Shown here in pieces: positions 16,739 through 24,464 of a stretch of 45,665 nt of DNA. The DNA is taken from NCBI GenBank assembly GCA_018240325.1, contig JAFEFZ010000273.1, forward strand, positions 1 to 45,665. Reading direction: 5' to 3'. Source of the DNA: Pseudomonadota bacterium (GTDB taxonomy: Bacteria; Pseudomonadota; Gammaproteobacteria; Burkholderiales; Burkholderiaceae_C). Each line of letters opens with the position of its first letter. Positions within the stretch are counted from its first letter, which is position 1. Made by a program: the position numbers and the translations under genes. The notes below the pieces were generated by a model that was given only the letters and a program-made list of their open reading frames with translations, made no database searches and was not told the DNA's origin.

Positions 16739-16900
16739 GAGCCTGTGAACCGACCCGACACACCCGCCCGGCCGCCCCAGAGGGCGCCGCTCTTCGTTGC
16801 AAATGCTCGCCGCAGCCCGAGCTGCGGCTGTGCTTTGCGCCTCGATCGGCACCCTCTGGCGCACCCGCTCGGGCGCGCCGGATCGGTTCACAGGCTCTGA
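16736..16900. mobile_element. MITE-like palindromic element with TGA target duplication
   Basis: A 159-bp element (16739-16897) bounded by perfect 15-bp terminal inverted repeats, GAGCCTGTGAACCGA (16739-16753) and its complement (16883-16897). The match extends to 18 of 19 bases. Direct TGA repeats flank it (16736-16738 and 16898-16900). Inner arms CCAGAGGG (16777-16784) and CCCTCTGG (16852-16859) and a central hairpin GCCGCAG/CTGCGGC (16809-16828) make most of the element one long stem. No coding capacity is seen. The left TGA is the gspE stop, and the right TGA overlaps the gspF ATG. A 3-bp TNA-type duplication would suit an IS5-superfamily origin, which is inference. Confidence 0.8.
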
Positions 16901-18114
16901 TGCCGGCGTACCGGTACGAGGCGCTCGACGCCGCCGGCAAGGCCGGCACCGGCCTGGTCGAGGCCGAGAACCCGAAGGCCGCGCGCGCGCAGCTGCGCGC
17001 ACAGGCGCTGGTGCCGCTGGCGGTGACGCCGGTCGCGGCGGCCGGCGGCGCACCTGCGGCCGGCCGCTTCGCGCGCCGCGCCTTCGACGCGGCCGCGCTG
17101 GCGGTGTGGACGCGCCAGCTCGCCGGGCTGGTGGGCGCCGGGCTGCCGCTGGAGCGCGCGCTGAGCGCGCTGGCCGACGAGGCCGACACACCGCGCCGGC
17201 GCGAGCTGGTCGCCCAGCTGCGCGCCGAGGTCAACGCCGGCGCGCCCTTCGCGCGCGCGCTGGCCGGCGCGCCGCGCGAATTCGACGAGGTGTACTGCGC
17301 GGTCGTCGCCGCGGGCGAGCACAGCGGCGCGCTCGGCCAGGTGCTGGACCGGCTCGCCGACGACCTCGAGGCGCGGCTGGCGCTGCGCGCCAAGCTGCTC
17401 GGCGCGATGCTGTACCCGGCGATCGTGTCGCTGATCGCGGTGGTGATCGTGGTGTTCCTGGTCAGCTACGTGGTGCCGCAGGTGGCGTCGGTGTTCACCA
17501 GCAGCAGGCGCGCGCTGCCGGTGCTGACGCAGGCGATGCTGGCGATCAGCAGCTTCGTGCGCGGCTGGGGCTGGGCGCTGCTGGCGGCGGCGGCGGCCGC
17601 GGCCGGCGGCTTCGTGCTGCTGCGCCGCCGGCCCGCGTTTCGCGAGCGCAGCGACGCCGCGCTGCTGCGGCTGCCGCTGGCCGGGCGGCTGGCGCGCGGC
17701 TACAACGGCGCGCGCTTCGCCGGCACGCTGGCGATGCTGGCCGGTGCCGGCGTGCCGATCCTGAAGGCGCTGCAGGCGGCGGCCGAGACGCTTTCCAACC
17801 GCGCGATGCGCGCCGATGCGCTCGAGGTGCTGGTGCAGGTGCGCGAAGGCGCGCCGCTGGCCTCGGCGCTGGCCGCGAAGAAGCGCTTCCCGCCGCTGCT
17901 GGCGATGTTCGCGCGGCTGGGCGAGCAGACCGGCCGGCTGCCGGCGATGCTCGACCGCGCCGCGCGCCAGCTCGGCAACGAGGTGCAGCGGCGCGCGCTG
18001 GCGCTGGCCACGATCCTCGAGCCGCTGCTGATCGTGGCGATGGGCGTGGTGGTGATGCTGATCGTGCTGGCGGTGCTGCTGCCGATCATCCAGCTCAACA
18101 CCTGGGTGCGCTGA
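16900..18114 (+). CDS. gspF: Type II secretion inner-membrane platform protein GspF
   Basis: 404 residues. Polytopic core of the inner-membrane platform. N-terminal MPAYRYEALDAAGKAGTGLVEAE is the family signature. Two cytoplasmic helical domains (about 70-170 and 270-370; LERALSALADEADTPRRRELV and VPILKALQAAAETLSNRAM) alternate with membrane segments near 170-195 (LYPAIVSLIAVVIVVFLVSYVVPQV), 220-240 and 375-400 (LLIVAMGVVVMLIVLAVLLPII). The length matches GspF. Its ATG begins inside the right-hand TGA of the palindromic element. Last gene of the operon; a GC hairpin (18136-18151) follows. Confidence 0.95.
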   Translation: MPAYRYEALDAAGKAGTGLVEAENPKAARAQLRAQALVPLAVTPVAAAGGAPAAGRFARRAFDAAALAVWTRQLAGLVGAGLPLERALSALADEADTPRRRELVAQLRAEVNAGAPFARALAGAPREFDEVYCAVVAAGEHSGALGQVLDRLADDLEARLALRAKLLGAMLYPAIVSLIAVVIVVFLVSYVVPQVASVFTSSRRALPVLTQAMLAISSFVRGWGWALLAAAAAAAGGFVLLRRRPAFRERSDAALLRLPLAGRLARGYNGARFAGTLAMLAGAGVPILKALQAAAETLSNRAMRADALEVLVQVREGAPLASALAAKKRFPPLLAMFARLGEQTGRLPAMLDRAARQLGNEVQRRALALATILEPLLIVAMGVVVMLIVLAVLLPIIQLNTWVR

Positions 18115-18135
18115 GCGCGGGCGGCCGTGCCCAGG

Positions 18136-18151
18136 CCCCGCAGCCGCGGGG
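18136..18151 (+). terminator. Possible end of the gsp operon (GC hairpin)
   Basis: CCCCGC-AGCC-GCGGGG lies 21 bp after the gspF stop. The following bases TCTGCGGTCATATTC contain few T residues, so it is a weak intrinsic terminator candidate. Confidence 0.35.
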
Positions 18152-18209
18152 TCTGCGGTCATATTCGACACCCCCAGGCGCACCTTCGCGCATCGAATGG
18201 GTCCAAACT

Positions 18210-18230
18210 TGCACCCGTGTGGAGGGTGCA
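18210..18230 (+). promoter_or_regulatory. Inverted repeat covering the ribosome site of the AAA ATPase gene
   Basis: TGCACCC-GTGTGGA-GGGTGCA has 7-bp arms and ends three bases before the ATG at 18234. The GGAGG ribosome-binding sequence (18221-18225) lies in the loop and the 3' arm, so a folded mRNA would hide part of it. It could also be a protein operator in DNA. Confidence 0.35.
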
Positions 18231-18233
18231 GCG

Positions 18234-19232
18234 ATGAGCAGCGGCAGCGACTTGGTGCCGGCGGAGCGTCCGGCTCGGATCCCGATCGCCCGGATGCGCG
18301 ACGTCTATCGCGTCGGCGATGTCGAGCGGCGCCTCGACAAGCTGCCCGCGCGCGAGCATGAATCGTTGCGCGCCACCTACGAACGCATGCTCGAGAAGGG
18401 GCCCGAGCGCTTCCAGGTCAAGCCCTCGGGGCTGCCGGCGATGGAGCACCTGTACGACGAGCTGCCCAATTTCCATGAAGTGCTCGACGACCTGAAGCGC
18501 CAGCTCGCGCTGTGCCAGGACAGCCGCGACGCGCTCGAGATCACGCCGATGCTGCTGCTGGGCCCGCCCGGCATCGGCAAGACGCACTTCGCGCGCCGCG
18601 TCGCGCAGCTGCTGGGCACGGGGCTGGGCTTCGTGTCGATGAGCGCGCTGACCGCCGGCTGGGTGCTCAGCGGCGCGTCCAGCCAGTGGAAGGGCGCGCG
18701 CCCCGGCAAGATCTTCGAGACGATCGTCGATGGCGCCTACGCGAACCCGGTGATGGTGGTCGACGAGATCGACAAGGCGCGCGGCGAGCACGCCTACGAC
18801 CCGCTGGGCGCGCTGTACGGCCTGCTCGAGCACGACACCGCGCAATGCTTCGTCGACGAGTTCGCCGAGGTGTCGATCGACGCCAGCCAGCTCGTCTGGG
18901 TGGCCACCGCCAACGACGAGCGCGCGATCCCCGAGCCCATCCTGAACCGGATGAACGTGTTCGAGGTGCAAGCGCCCGACGCCGACGCCGCGCGCGCGAT
19001 CGCGCTGCGGCTGTACCGCAGCATCCGCGCCGAGCACGACTGGGGCCAGCGCTTCGACGACGAGCCCGGCGACGCGGTGCTCGGCCGGCTGGCCGGCATG
19101 GCGCCGCGCGAGATGCGGCGCGCGTGGATGACGGCCTTCGGCAACGCGCGCCTGGCCGGCCGCGGCGCGCTGCAGCTGGCCGACGTGCCCGAGGCCGGGC
19201 CGCGCCGCAACCCGATCGGCTTCGTGAACTGA
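18234..19232 (+). CDS. Lon-like AAA+ ATPase without protease domain
   Basis: 332 residues. One AAA+ module: Walker A GPPGIGKT (110-117), Walker B VMVVDEIDK (173-181), sensor 1 VATAND (Asn227), arginine finger in ILNRM (Arg239). The stretch DPLGALYGLLEHDTAQCFVDEF to IPEPILNRMNVFEV closely follows the ATPase core of Lon protease. The Lon N-terminal substrate domain and the Ser-Lys protease domain are absent. An N-terminal 95-residue region of unknown fold precedes it. It is probably a cytoplasmic remodelling or unfolding ATPase; partner and substrate are unknown. GGAGG sits 8 bp before the ATG, inside a hairpin. It stands between gspF and the gltS-type gene as its own unit. Confidence 0.85.
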   Translation: MSSGSDLVPAERPARIPIARMRDVYRVGDVERRLDKLPAREHESLRATYERMLEKGPERFQVKPSGLPAMEHLYDELPNFHEVLDDLKRQLALCQDSRDALEITPMLLLGPPGIGKTHFARRVAQLLGTGLGFVSMSALTAGWVLSGASSQWKGARPGKIFETIVDGAYANPVMVVDEIDKARGEHAYDPLGALYGLLEHDTAQCFVDEFAEVSIDASQLVWVATANDERAIPEPILNRMNVFEVQAPDADAARAIALRLYRSIRAEHDWGQRFDDEPGDAVLGRLAGMAPREMRRAWMTAFGNARLAGRGALQLADVPEAGPRRNPIGFVN

Positions 19233-19296
19233 ATCGCGCTGCCCGCGGCGCCCTACACTGCGCCGCGCGGGGCATCGTGCCGCCGGGAGACAGCCG

Positions 19297-20532
19297 ATGG
19301 CGCCGATCGCGGTGAACGAACTGTGGACGCTGCTGGCGGCGCTGCTGACGATCCAGCTCGGCATCGCGATCCTGGCGCGCGTGCCGCTGCTGGCGCGCTA
19401 CTCGATCCCGCCGGCGGTGGTCGGCGGCTTCGTCGTCGCGGTGGCGCTGACCGGCTCCGAAGCGGCTGGCTGGAAGTTCAGCTTCGCCACCGGCGCACGC
19501 GGCGCGCTGCTGCTCGTCTTCTTCACCACGCTGGGCCTGAGCGCGCGCCTGGGCAAGCTGCGCGGCGGCGGCGTGGCGGTGGCCTTGATCGCGCTGGCGA
19601 TCCTGCTGCTCGCGGTCGGGCAGAACGCCGTCGGCGCCGGCGTGGCGCGGCTGTTCGGCCAGCCGCCGGCGCTGACGGTGTTCCTGGGCAGCGCGGCGTT
19701 CCTCGGCGGCCACGGCACCACCACGGCCTGGGCCGAGCAGGAGCTGGCCCGCGCCGCCGGCAATGCCTTCGAGGTCGGCATGGCCTGCGCGACGCTCGGG
19801 CTGGTGTGCGGCGGCGTGCTCGGCAGCGTGGTCGCCACGCGGCTGCTGGCGCGCGGCGCGCGCGCGCCGGCTTCGGCGGCGGTGCTGCCCGAGGTGGGCG
19901 AGGTGGCGCTGCACGACAGTGCCGACGCCGAAGACTTCGGCCGCTGGACCTCGTCGGACCGCTGGCTGCGCCAGATGCTGGTGCTGGGCGCCACGACAGC
20001 GGTCGCGCTGCTCTGGCAGCGCTGGCTCGCCGGCCGCGGCGTCACCGTGCCGCCCTTCCTGGCCTGCCTGCTGACTGCCGTGGCGGTGACCAACGTCGCC
20101 GACCTGCTGCGCCACCGGGTCGACATGCAGACCGCCGACCTGCTCGGCACCGTGGCGCTGCGGCTGTTCCTGGCGATGAGCCTGATGAGCCTGGACCTGA
20201 TCGCGGTGCTGCGCGCGGCCGGGCTGATCCTGACCGCCGTCGCGCTGCAATGCCTGCTGACGACGCTGATCGCGGTGACGCTGGTGCGCTGGGCCGCGGC
20301 GCACGGCAGCACCGGCGCGCAGGCGGTGCGCGAAGGTGCGGTCGCCGCCGGCGGCTTCATGGGCTTCGGCCTGGGCGCGATGCCGGTCGGGCTGACCGTG
20401 ATGCAGCGCATCACGCTGCAGCACGGCGCCGCGCCGCGTGCCTTCCTGGTCGTGACGCTGGCGGCGTCGCTGCTGCAGGACGTGATCAACGCCGGCGCAG
20501 TGCAGGCCGCGCTCGCCTGGGCGGCGCGGTAG
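19297..20532 (+). CDS. gltS: Sodium/glutamate symporter family protein (GltS)
   Basis: 411 residues, about ten membrane segments in two inverted halves. The first half has YSIPPAVVGGFVVAVAL and FLGGHGTTTAWAEQ, the second AGGFMGFGLGAMPVGLTVMQ; these Gly-rich re-entrant motifs are typical of the GltS/ESS family, which imports glutamate with sodium. A hydrophilic loop at about 190-225 (LPEVGEVALHDSADAEDFGRW) separates the halves. Start ATG is preceded by GGGAGA. Family assignment is strong; glutamate as substrate is taken from the family. Confidence 0.88.
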   Translation: MAPIAVNELWTLLAALLTIQLGIAILARVPLLARYSIPPAVVGGFVVAVALTGSEAAGWKFSFATGARGALLLVFFTTLGLSARLGKLRGGGVAVALIALAILLLAVGQNAVGAGVARLFGQPPALTVFLGSAAFLGGHGTTTAWAEQELARAAGNAFEVGMACATLGLVCGGVLGSVVATRLLARGARAPASAAVLPEVGEVALHDSADAEDFGRWTSSDRWLRQMLVLGATTAVALLWQRWLAGRGVTVPPFLACLLTAVAVTNVADLLRHRVDMQTADLLGTVALRLFLAMSLMSLDLIAVLRAAGLILTAVALQCLLTTLIAVTLVRWAAAHGSTGAQAVREGAVAAGGFMGFGLGAMPVGLTVMQRITLQHGAAPRAFLVVTLAASLLQDVINAGAVQAALAWAAR

Positions 20533-20565
20533 CACGCGGCGTCCCGAAGCAGCCGCCCCCGAGCC

Positions 20566-20949
20566 TCAGCGCCGCACCAGCTTGCGCATCAGGTCTTCGA
20601 GCGCGGCATCGGGATCGCCGCAGCGCCCGGTGTGCACCGCCGAGACCTGCACGCTGGTGCTGCGCGGCGCCACCAGCCAGTGGAAGCGCTCGCGCGCCGA
20701 CAGCGTGCCCAGCGCGCCGGCCGCGGGCCCGCCGGCGCACACGGCCTCGATGCCGGCCAGCGCCGCGCGGATCGGCTCCAGGTCCGCCTGCGGCGCGAGG
20801 CAGCGCAGCGCGGCTTCGTCCAGCTCGATGCGCGCGCGCAGGTAGCCGCTCGCCGGGCACGACAGGATCACGCCGGCATTGATCTGCTCGCCGCGCTCCA
20901 CGCGCGGCAGCACGCGCACGATCGCGTAGTCATAGCCGAGCGTGCGCAT
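20566..20949 (-). CDS. DUF3037 family protein
   Basis: 127 residues beginning MRTLGYDYAIVRVLPRVERGEQINAGVIL, the signature N-terminus of DUF3037. FHWLVAPRSTSVQVSAVHTG is the second conserved block. No catalytic motif is recognised. The ATG at 20949 lies 20 bp inside the preceding HipA-like gene, so the two are translationally coupled, and this pairing with a HipA-like kinase recurs in many bacteria. A role as partner, target or antitoxin of the kinase is plausible but unproven. Confidence 0.82.
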   Translation of the reverse strand: MRTLGYDYAIVRVLPRVERGEQINAGVILSCPASGYLRARIELDEAALRCLAPQADLEPIRAALAGIEAVCAGGPAAGALGTLSARERFHWLVAPRSTSVQVSAVHTGRCGDPDAALEDLMRKLVRR

Positions 20950-21676
20950 CACGTGCCTCCTCGGCAAAGGCGCGCGGCGGCAGCAGCCGCGCATCGAAAT
21001 GCGCGCGGTAGGCGTCGCGCGGCAGGTCCAGCCAGGCGTCGGGGATCAGCGCCGCGATCGCGCCGATGCACTGCGGCGTCAGCAGCGGCGCCAGTTGCGC
21101 GTCGGCCTCGGCCAGCGCCGCGGCGCGCGCCAGCAGCAGGTGGTCGCGGATCGGCACGAAGGGCGCGCGGCTGCGCTCCAGGCTGCCGTCCCATCGATGC
21201 TGGAACCCCAGTGCCGCGCCGTGGTCGATCAGCCACGGCCGGCCATGCCACCACAGCATGTTGGCGTTGCGCGGCGTGCGGTCGACGTTGCCGACGAGGG
21301 CGTCGAACCACACGATCCGCGAGGCCAGCCGCGCATCGGCCGGCATCGTCAACGGGTCGTAGGTGACGGCGCCGGGCAGGTAGTCCAGACCCAGGTTCAG
21401 CCCGCCGCTGGCGCGGATCAGGTCCTGGATCTCGGGGTCGGGCTCGGTGCGCGCGAGCTCCGGGTCCAGCCGCATCAACACGATCTCCGGCACCGCCAGG
21501 CCGAGCGCGCGCGCGATCTCGCCGGCCACCAGCTCGGCGATCAGCGCCTTCGGGCCCTGGCCGGCACCGCGGAACTTGAGCACGTACAGGCCGTCGTCGT
21601 CGGCCTCGACGATCGCGGGCAGCGAACCGCCTTCGCGCAGCGGCGTCAGGTAGCGGGTGACCGACACGGTCCGCAC
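20930..21676 (-). CDS. HipA-like (HipA_2 family) kinase
   Basis: 248 residues from a GTG at 21676, three bases after the stop of the CRP-like gene. Protein-kinase-like fold: possible beta-3 lysine in LYVLKFRG (Lys34), GPKALIAELVAGEIARALGL (41-60) as the region following it, catalytic loop VGNVDRTPRNANM (Asp132, Asn137/139) and the DFG-equivalent LIDHGAAL (Asp151). Unlike classical HipA toxins (about 440 residues) it is short and lacks the N-terminal subdomain. HipA proteins phosphorylate glutamyl-tRNA synthetase; the target of this short family is unknown. No HipB-like DNA-binding antitoxin is adjacent; the neighbours are a CRP-like regulator and DUF3037. Confidence 0.82.
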   Translation of the reverse strand: MRTVSVTRYLTPLREGGSLPAIVEADDDGLYVLKFRGAGQGPKALIAELVAGEIARALGLAVPEIVLMRLDPELARTEPDPEIQDLIRASGGLNLGLDYLPGAVTYDPLTMPADARLASRIVWFDALVGNVDRTPRNANMLWWHGRPWLIDHGAALGFQHRWDGSLERSRAPFVPIRDHLLLARAAALAEADAQLAPLLTPQCIGAIAALIPDAWLDLPRDAYRAHFDARLLPPRAFAEEARDAHARL

Positions 21677-21678
21677 GA

Positions 21679-22413
21679 TCAGCGCCCCCAGGCGCGCAGC
21701 CGCTCGAGGTCGAGCACGCGCAGCCCGCCGTACTCCACCGCGATCAGGCCGGCCGCCTGCAACGCCTGCAGCGCCTCGTTCACGCGCTGGCGCGACAGCC
21801 CGACCAGGTAGCCCAGCTCCTGCTGGGTGATGCGCAGCAGCCCGCCCACGCCCGGGTACAGCACCGGGTGGAACAGCGCCGCCAGGCTGCGCGCGACGCG
21901 GCCGTCGGGGTCGGTCATGCGGTCGATCTCGCGCGCGCCGATGAACTGGCCCAGGCGCTCGTTGAGCTGCTGCGAGATGAAGCGGTTGAACGGGATGCTG
22001 CGGTCGAGCAGCCAGTGGAAGGTGGCCACGCTCAGGCCCGTGACCACGCTCGTGCGCAGCGCCTGGATGTTGTAGCGGTAGGCCTCGCGCTTGAGCACCG
22101 TGCCTTCGCCGAACCAGCCGCCCGGCGGCAGCCCGGTGAAGGTGATCGGCATGCCCAGCGCGGTGTCGTTGCTCATCTTCAGCAGGCCGTCGAGCACGCC
22201 GAACCAGTAGGTGGCCGGCCGGCCGACGCGGCACAGCAGCTCGCCCGGCGCGACCTGCACCACCTGCAAGTCGCCGATCGCGCGCTCACGCTCCAGCGGC
22301 TCGAGCCCGCGCATCCAGGCGATCGATTCGGCCTCGGCCGCGAGGATCGGCCGCGCCCGGCTGATCACGCGCGTGCGCGCTGGCGCGGCGGTCGGCGGCG
22401 GATTCAGGGTCAT
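21679..22413 (-). CDS. CRP/FNR-family transcription regulator
   Basis: 244 residues. N-terminal cyclic-nucleotide-binding-like beta roll (about 35-145; LQVVQVAPGELLCRVGRPATYWFGVLDGLLKMS and GLPPGGWFGEGTVL), a long dimerisation helix, and a winged helix near the C-terminus (LRITQQELGYLVGLSRQRVNEALQAL). The cysteine cluster of FNR is missing and the cAMP-binding RSA motif of CRP is not seen, so the effector is unknown. ATG at 22413 is preferred to an upstream one at 22467. The gene is divergent from the acyl-CoA synthetase operon and its 100-bp control region contains a palindrome. It is followed at once by the HipA-like gene. Confidence 0.9.
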   Translation of the reverse strand: MTLNPPPTAAPARTRVISRARPILAAEAESIAWMRGLEPLERERAIGDLQVVQVAPGELLCRVGRPATYWFGVLDGLLKMSNDTALGMPITFTGLPPGGWFGEGTVLKREAYRYNIQALRTSVVTGLSVATFHWLLDRSIPFNRFISQQLNERLGQFIGAREIDRMTDPDGRVARSLAALFHPVLYPGVGGLLRITQQELGYLVGLSRQRVNEALQALQAAGLIAVEYGGLRVLDLERLRAWGR

Positions 22414-22424
22414 TTCCGGGAAAA

Positions 22425-22445
22425 CTCGGGGGGCGATTGCCCGAG
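22425..22445. promoter_or_regulatory. Second inverted repeat in the divergent control region
   Basis: CTCGGG (22425-22430) and CCCGAG (22440-22445) are separated by nine bases and directly abut the 18-bp palindrome. It could be an accessory operator or a leader hairpin of the CRP-like gene. Confidence 0.3.
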
Positions 22446-22446
22446 A

Positions 22447-22464
22447 TTGTCGTCGCAACGACAA
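22447..22464. promoter_or_regulatory. 18-bp palindrome, probable operator of the CRP/FNR-like regulator
   Basis: TTGTCGT-CGCA-ACGACAA is a perfect inverted repeat with 7-bp arms and a 4-base centre, located 34 bp before the regulator's start codon and 51 bp before the acyl-CoA synthetase start. Half-site spacing and length fit CRP/FNR-family dimers (compare TTGAT-N4-ATCAA for FNR). Binding by the adjacent regulator is inferred. Confidence 0.6.
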
Positions 22465-22514
22465 CATGGCGTCAAAGCCGCGCTTACAGTGCGCCCAGAC
22501 CAGGAGCCCCCCCG

Positions 22515-24464
22515 GTGCAGCCGACCTTTCCCCGCCTGATGCTCGACCATGCCGCCCGGCGCCCGGGCGCCACGGCGCTGCGCGAGAAGGAATACGGCAT
22601 CTGGCAGAGCCTGAGCTGGGCCGATCTGGCGGCGCTGACCCGCCGCCTGGCCTGCGGCCTGCACGAAGCCGGGCTGCAGCGCGGCGAGCACCTGGTCGTG
22701 ATCGCCGAGAACCGGCCGCGCCTGACCGCAGTGATGCTGGCGGCGCAGTCGCTCGGCGCGATCCCGATACCGCTGTACGCGGACGCGGCCGCCGCCGAGT
22801 ACGCGTTCCCGATCAACAACGCCGAAGTGCGCATGGCGGTGGTCGAGGACCAGGAGCAGGTCGACAAGTTGCTCGAGCTGCGCGCGCAATGCCCGCAGCT
22901 GGCGCGCATCTGGTACGACGACCCGCGCGGCCTGCGCCACTACGACGCCCCCGGCCTCGAGTCGCTCGACCGGCTGGCGGAAGCGGGCGCGCGCGTCGCC
23001 GAGCGCCAGCCTGGCCTGTTCGACGACGAGGTCGCCAAGGGCAGCAGCGCCGACGTCGCCGCGATGTTCTTCACCAGCGGCACCACCGGCAACCCGAAGG
23101 GCGTGGTGCACACCCACTTCACGCTGATCGACCGCGCGCGCGCCGGCGCCGCCTTCGACAAGCTGACCGAGAAGGAAGAGGTGCTGGCCTACCTGCCGCC
23201 GGCCTGGATCGGCCAGAACATCTTCTCGTACGCGCAGTGGCTGACCTGCGGCTACGTGGTCAACTGCCCCGAGTCGGCCGAGACGGTGACGATCGACCTG
23301 AAGGAGATCGGCCCGACCTACTACTTCGCGCCGCCGCGCGTGTTCGAGGCGCTGCTGACCAGCGTGACGATCCGCATGGAGGACGCCGGCGCGCTCAAGC
23401 GCCGGCTGTTCGCGCGCAGCATGGCGGTGGCGCGCCGCGTCGGCCCGGCGCTGATGGACGGCCGGCCGGTGGGCGCCGCCGACCGGCTGGCCTACGCGCT
23501 GGGCAACCTGCTGATCTACGGCCCGCTGCGCAACGCGCTGGGCATGAGCCGGGTGCGCGTGGCCTACACCGCCGGCGAGGCGATCGGGCCCGACCTGTTC
23601 ACCTTCTACCGCTCGATCGGCGTGAACCTGAAGCAGCTGTACGGCTCCACCGAGACGGCGGTGTTCGTGTGCATCCAGCCCGACCACGAAGTCCGGGCCG
23701 ACACCGTGGGCGTGCCGATCGAGGGCGTGCAGATCCGCCTGGCCGATTCGGGCGAGATCCTGGTCAAGAGCCCAGGGCTGCTGAAGGCGTACTACAAGAA
23801 CCCGGCCGCCACCGCCGAGGTGCTGACCGACGACGGCTGGTACCACACCGGCGACGCCGGCTTCCTGGACGCCGGCGGCCACCTGAAGATCATCGACCGC
23901 GCCAAGGACGTGGGCCGCCTCGAGGGCGGCGAGCACGACGGCGCGATGTTCGCGCCCAAGTACGTCGAGAACAAGCTGAAGTTCTTCCCCTTCGTGAAGG
24001 AGGCGGTGGCCTTCGGCGACGGGCGCGACAAGGTCTGCGCCTTCGTCAACATCGACATGGAGGCGGTGGGCAACTGGGCCGAGAGGCGCGGCCTGCCCTA
24101 CGCCGGCTACACCGACCTGGCCGGCAAGCCCGAGGTCTACGAGCTGATCCGCGACTGCGTCGAGAAGGTCAACGCCGACCTCGCCGGCGATGCGCTGCTC
24201 GCCGGCAGCCAGGTCAGCCGCTTCCTGATCCTGCACAAGGAGCTCGATGCCGACGACGGCGAGCTGACGCGCACGCGCAAGGTGCGCCGGGGCTTCATCG
24301 CCGAGCGCTACCGGGTGCTGCTCGACGCGCTGTATGCGGGCAGGGCCAGCCAGTACATCGAGACCGAGGTGCGCTTCGAGGACGGGCGCCAGGGCAAGGT
24401 CAGCGCCGAGCTGCGCCTGGCCGACGCACGCGTGTTCCCGGTCGCGTCAAGGGCGGCGGCATGA
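22515..24464 (+). CDS. AMP-forming acyl-CoA synthetase
   Basis: 649 residues from a GTG preceded by AGGAG. Activates a carboxylic acid to its CoA thioester via an acyl-adenylate. Motifs: P-loop FTSGTTGNPKG (186-196), YGSTETAV, DGWYHTGDAGFLD and the C-terminal catalytic lysine region LTRTRKVRRGFI. An insertion (GRLEGGEHDGAMFAPKYVENKLKF) replaces the usual short hinge. Overall it resembles the long-chain or aryl acid CoA ligases found beside LivFGHMK-type transporters in Burkholderiales. First gene of a rightward operon (ATGA overlap with the transporter ATPase), so the imported compound is likely its substrate. The exact acid is unknown. Confidence 0.92.
   Translation: MQPTFPRLMLDHAARRPGATALREKEYGIWQSLSWADLAALTRRLACGLHEAGLQRGEHLVVIAENRPRLTAVMLAAQSLGAIPIPLYADAAAAEYAFPINNAEVRMAVVEDQEQVDKLLELRAQCPQLARIWYDDPRGLRHYDAPGLESLDRLAEAGARVAERQPGLFDDEVAKGSSADVAAMFFTSGTTGNPKGVVHTHFTLIDRARAGAAFDKLTEKEEVLAYLPPAWIGQNIFSYAQWLTCGYVVNCPESAETVTIDLKEIGPTYYFAPPRVFEALLTSVTIRMEDAGALKRRLFARSMAVARRVGPALMDGRPVGAADRLAYALGNLLIYGPLRNALGMSRVRVAYTAGEAIGPDLFTFYRSIGVNLKQLYGSTETAVFVCIQPDHEVRADTVGVPIEGVQIRLADSGEILVKSPGLLKAYYKNPAATAEVLTDDGWYHTGDAGFLDAGGHLKIIDRAKDVGRLEGGEHDGAMFAPKYVENKLKFFPFVKEAVAFGDGRDKVCAFVNIDMEAVGNWAERRGLPYAGYTDLAGKPEVYELIRDCVEKVNADLAGDALLAGSQVSRFLILHKELDADDGELTRTRKVRRGFIAERYRVLLDALYAGRASQYIETEVRFEDGRQGKVSAELRLADARVFPVASRAAA

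Noticed and set aside
12767-17191. Very long open frame on the minus strand across the gsp genes (over 1,400 codons)
   Set aside because: It is a shadow of gspN-D-E-F in extremely GC-rich DNA. Its translation is low-complexity Arg/Ala/His/Val without any domain, while the plus strand encodes complete conserved proteins.
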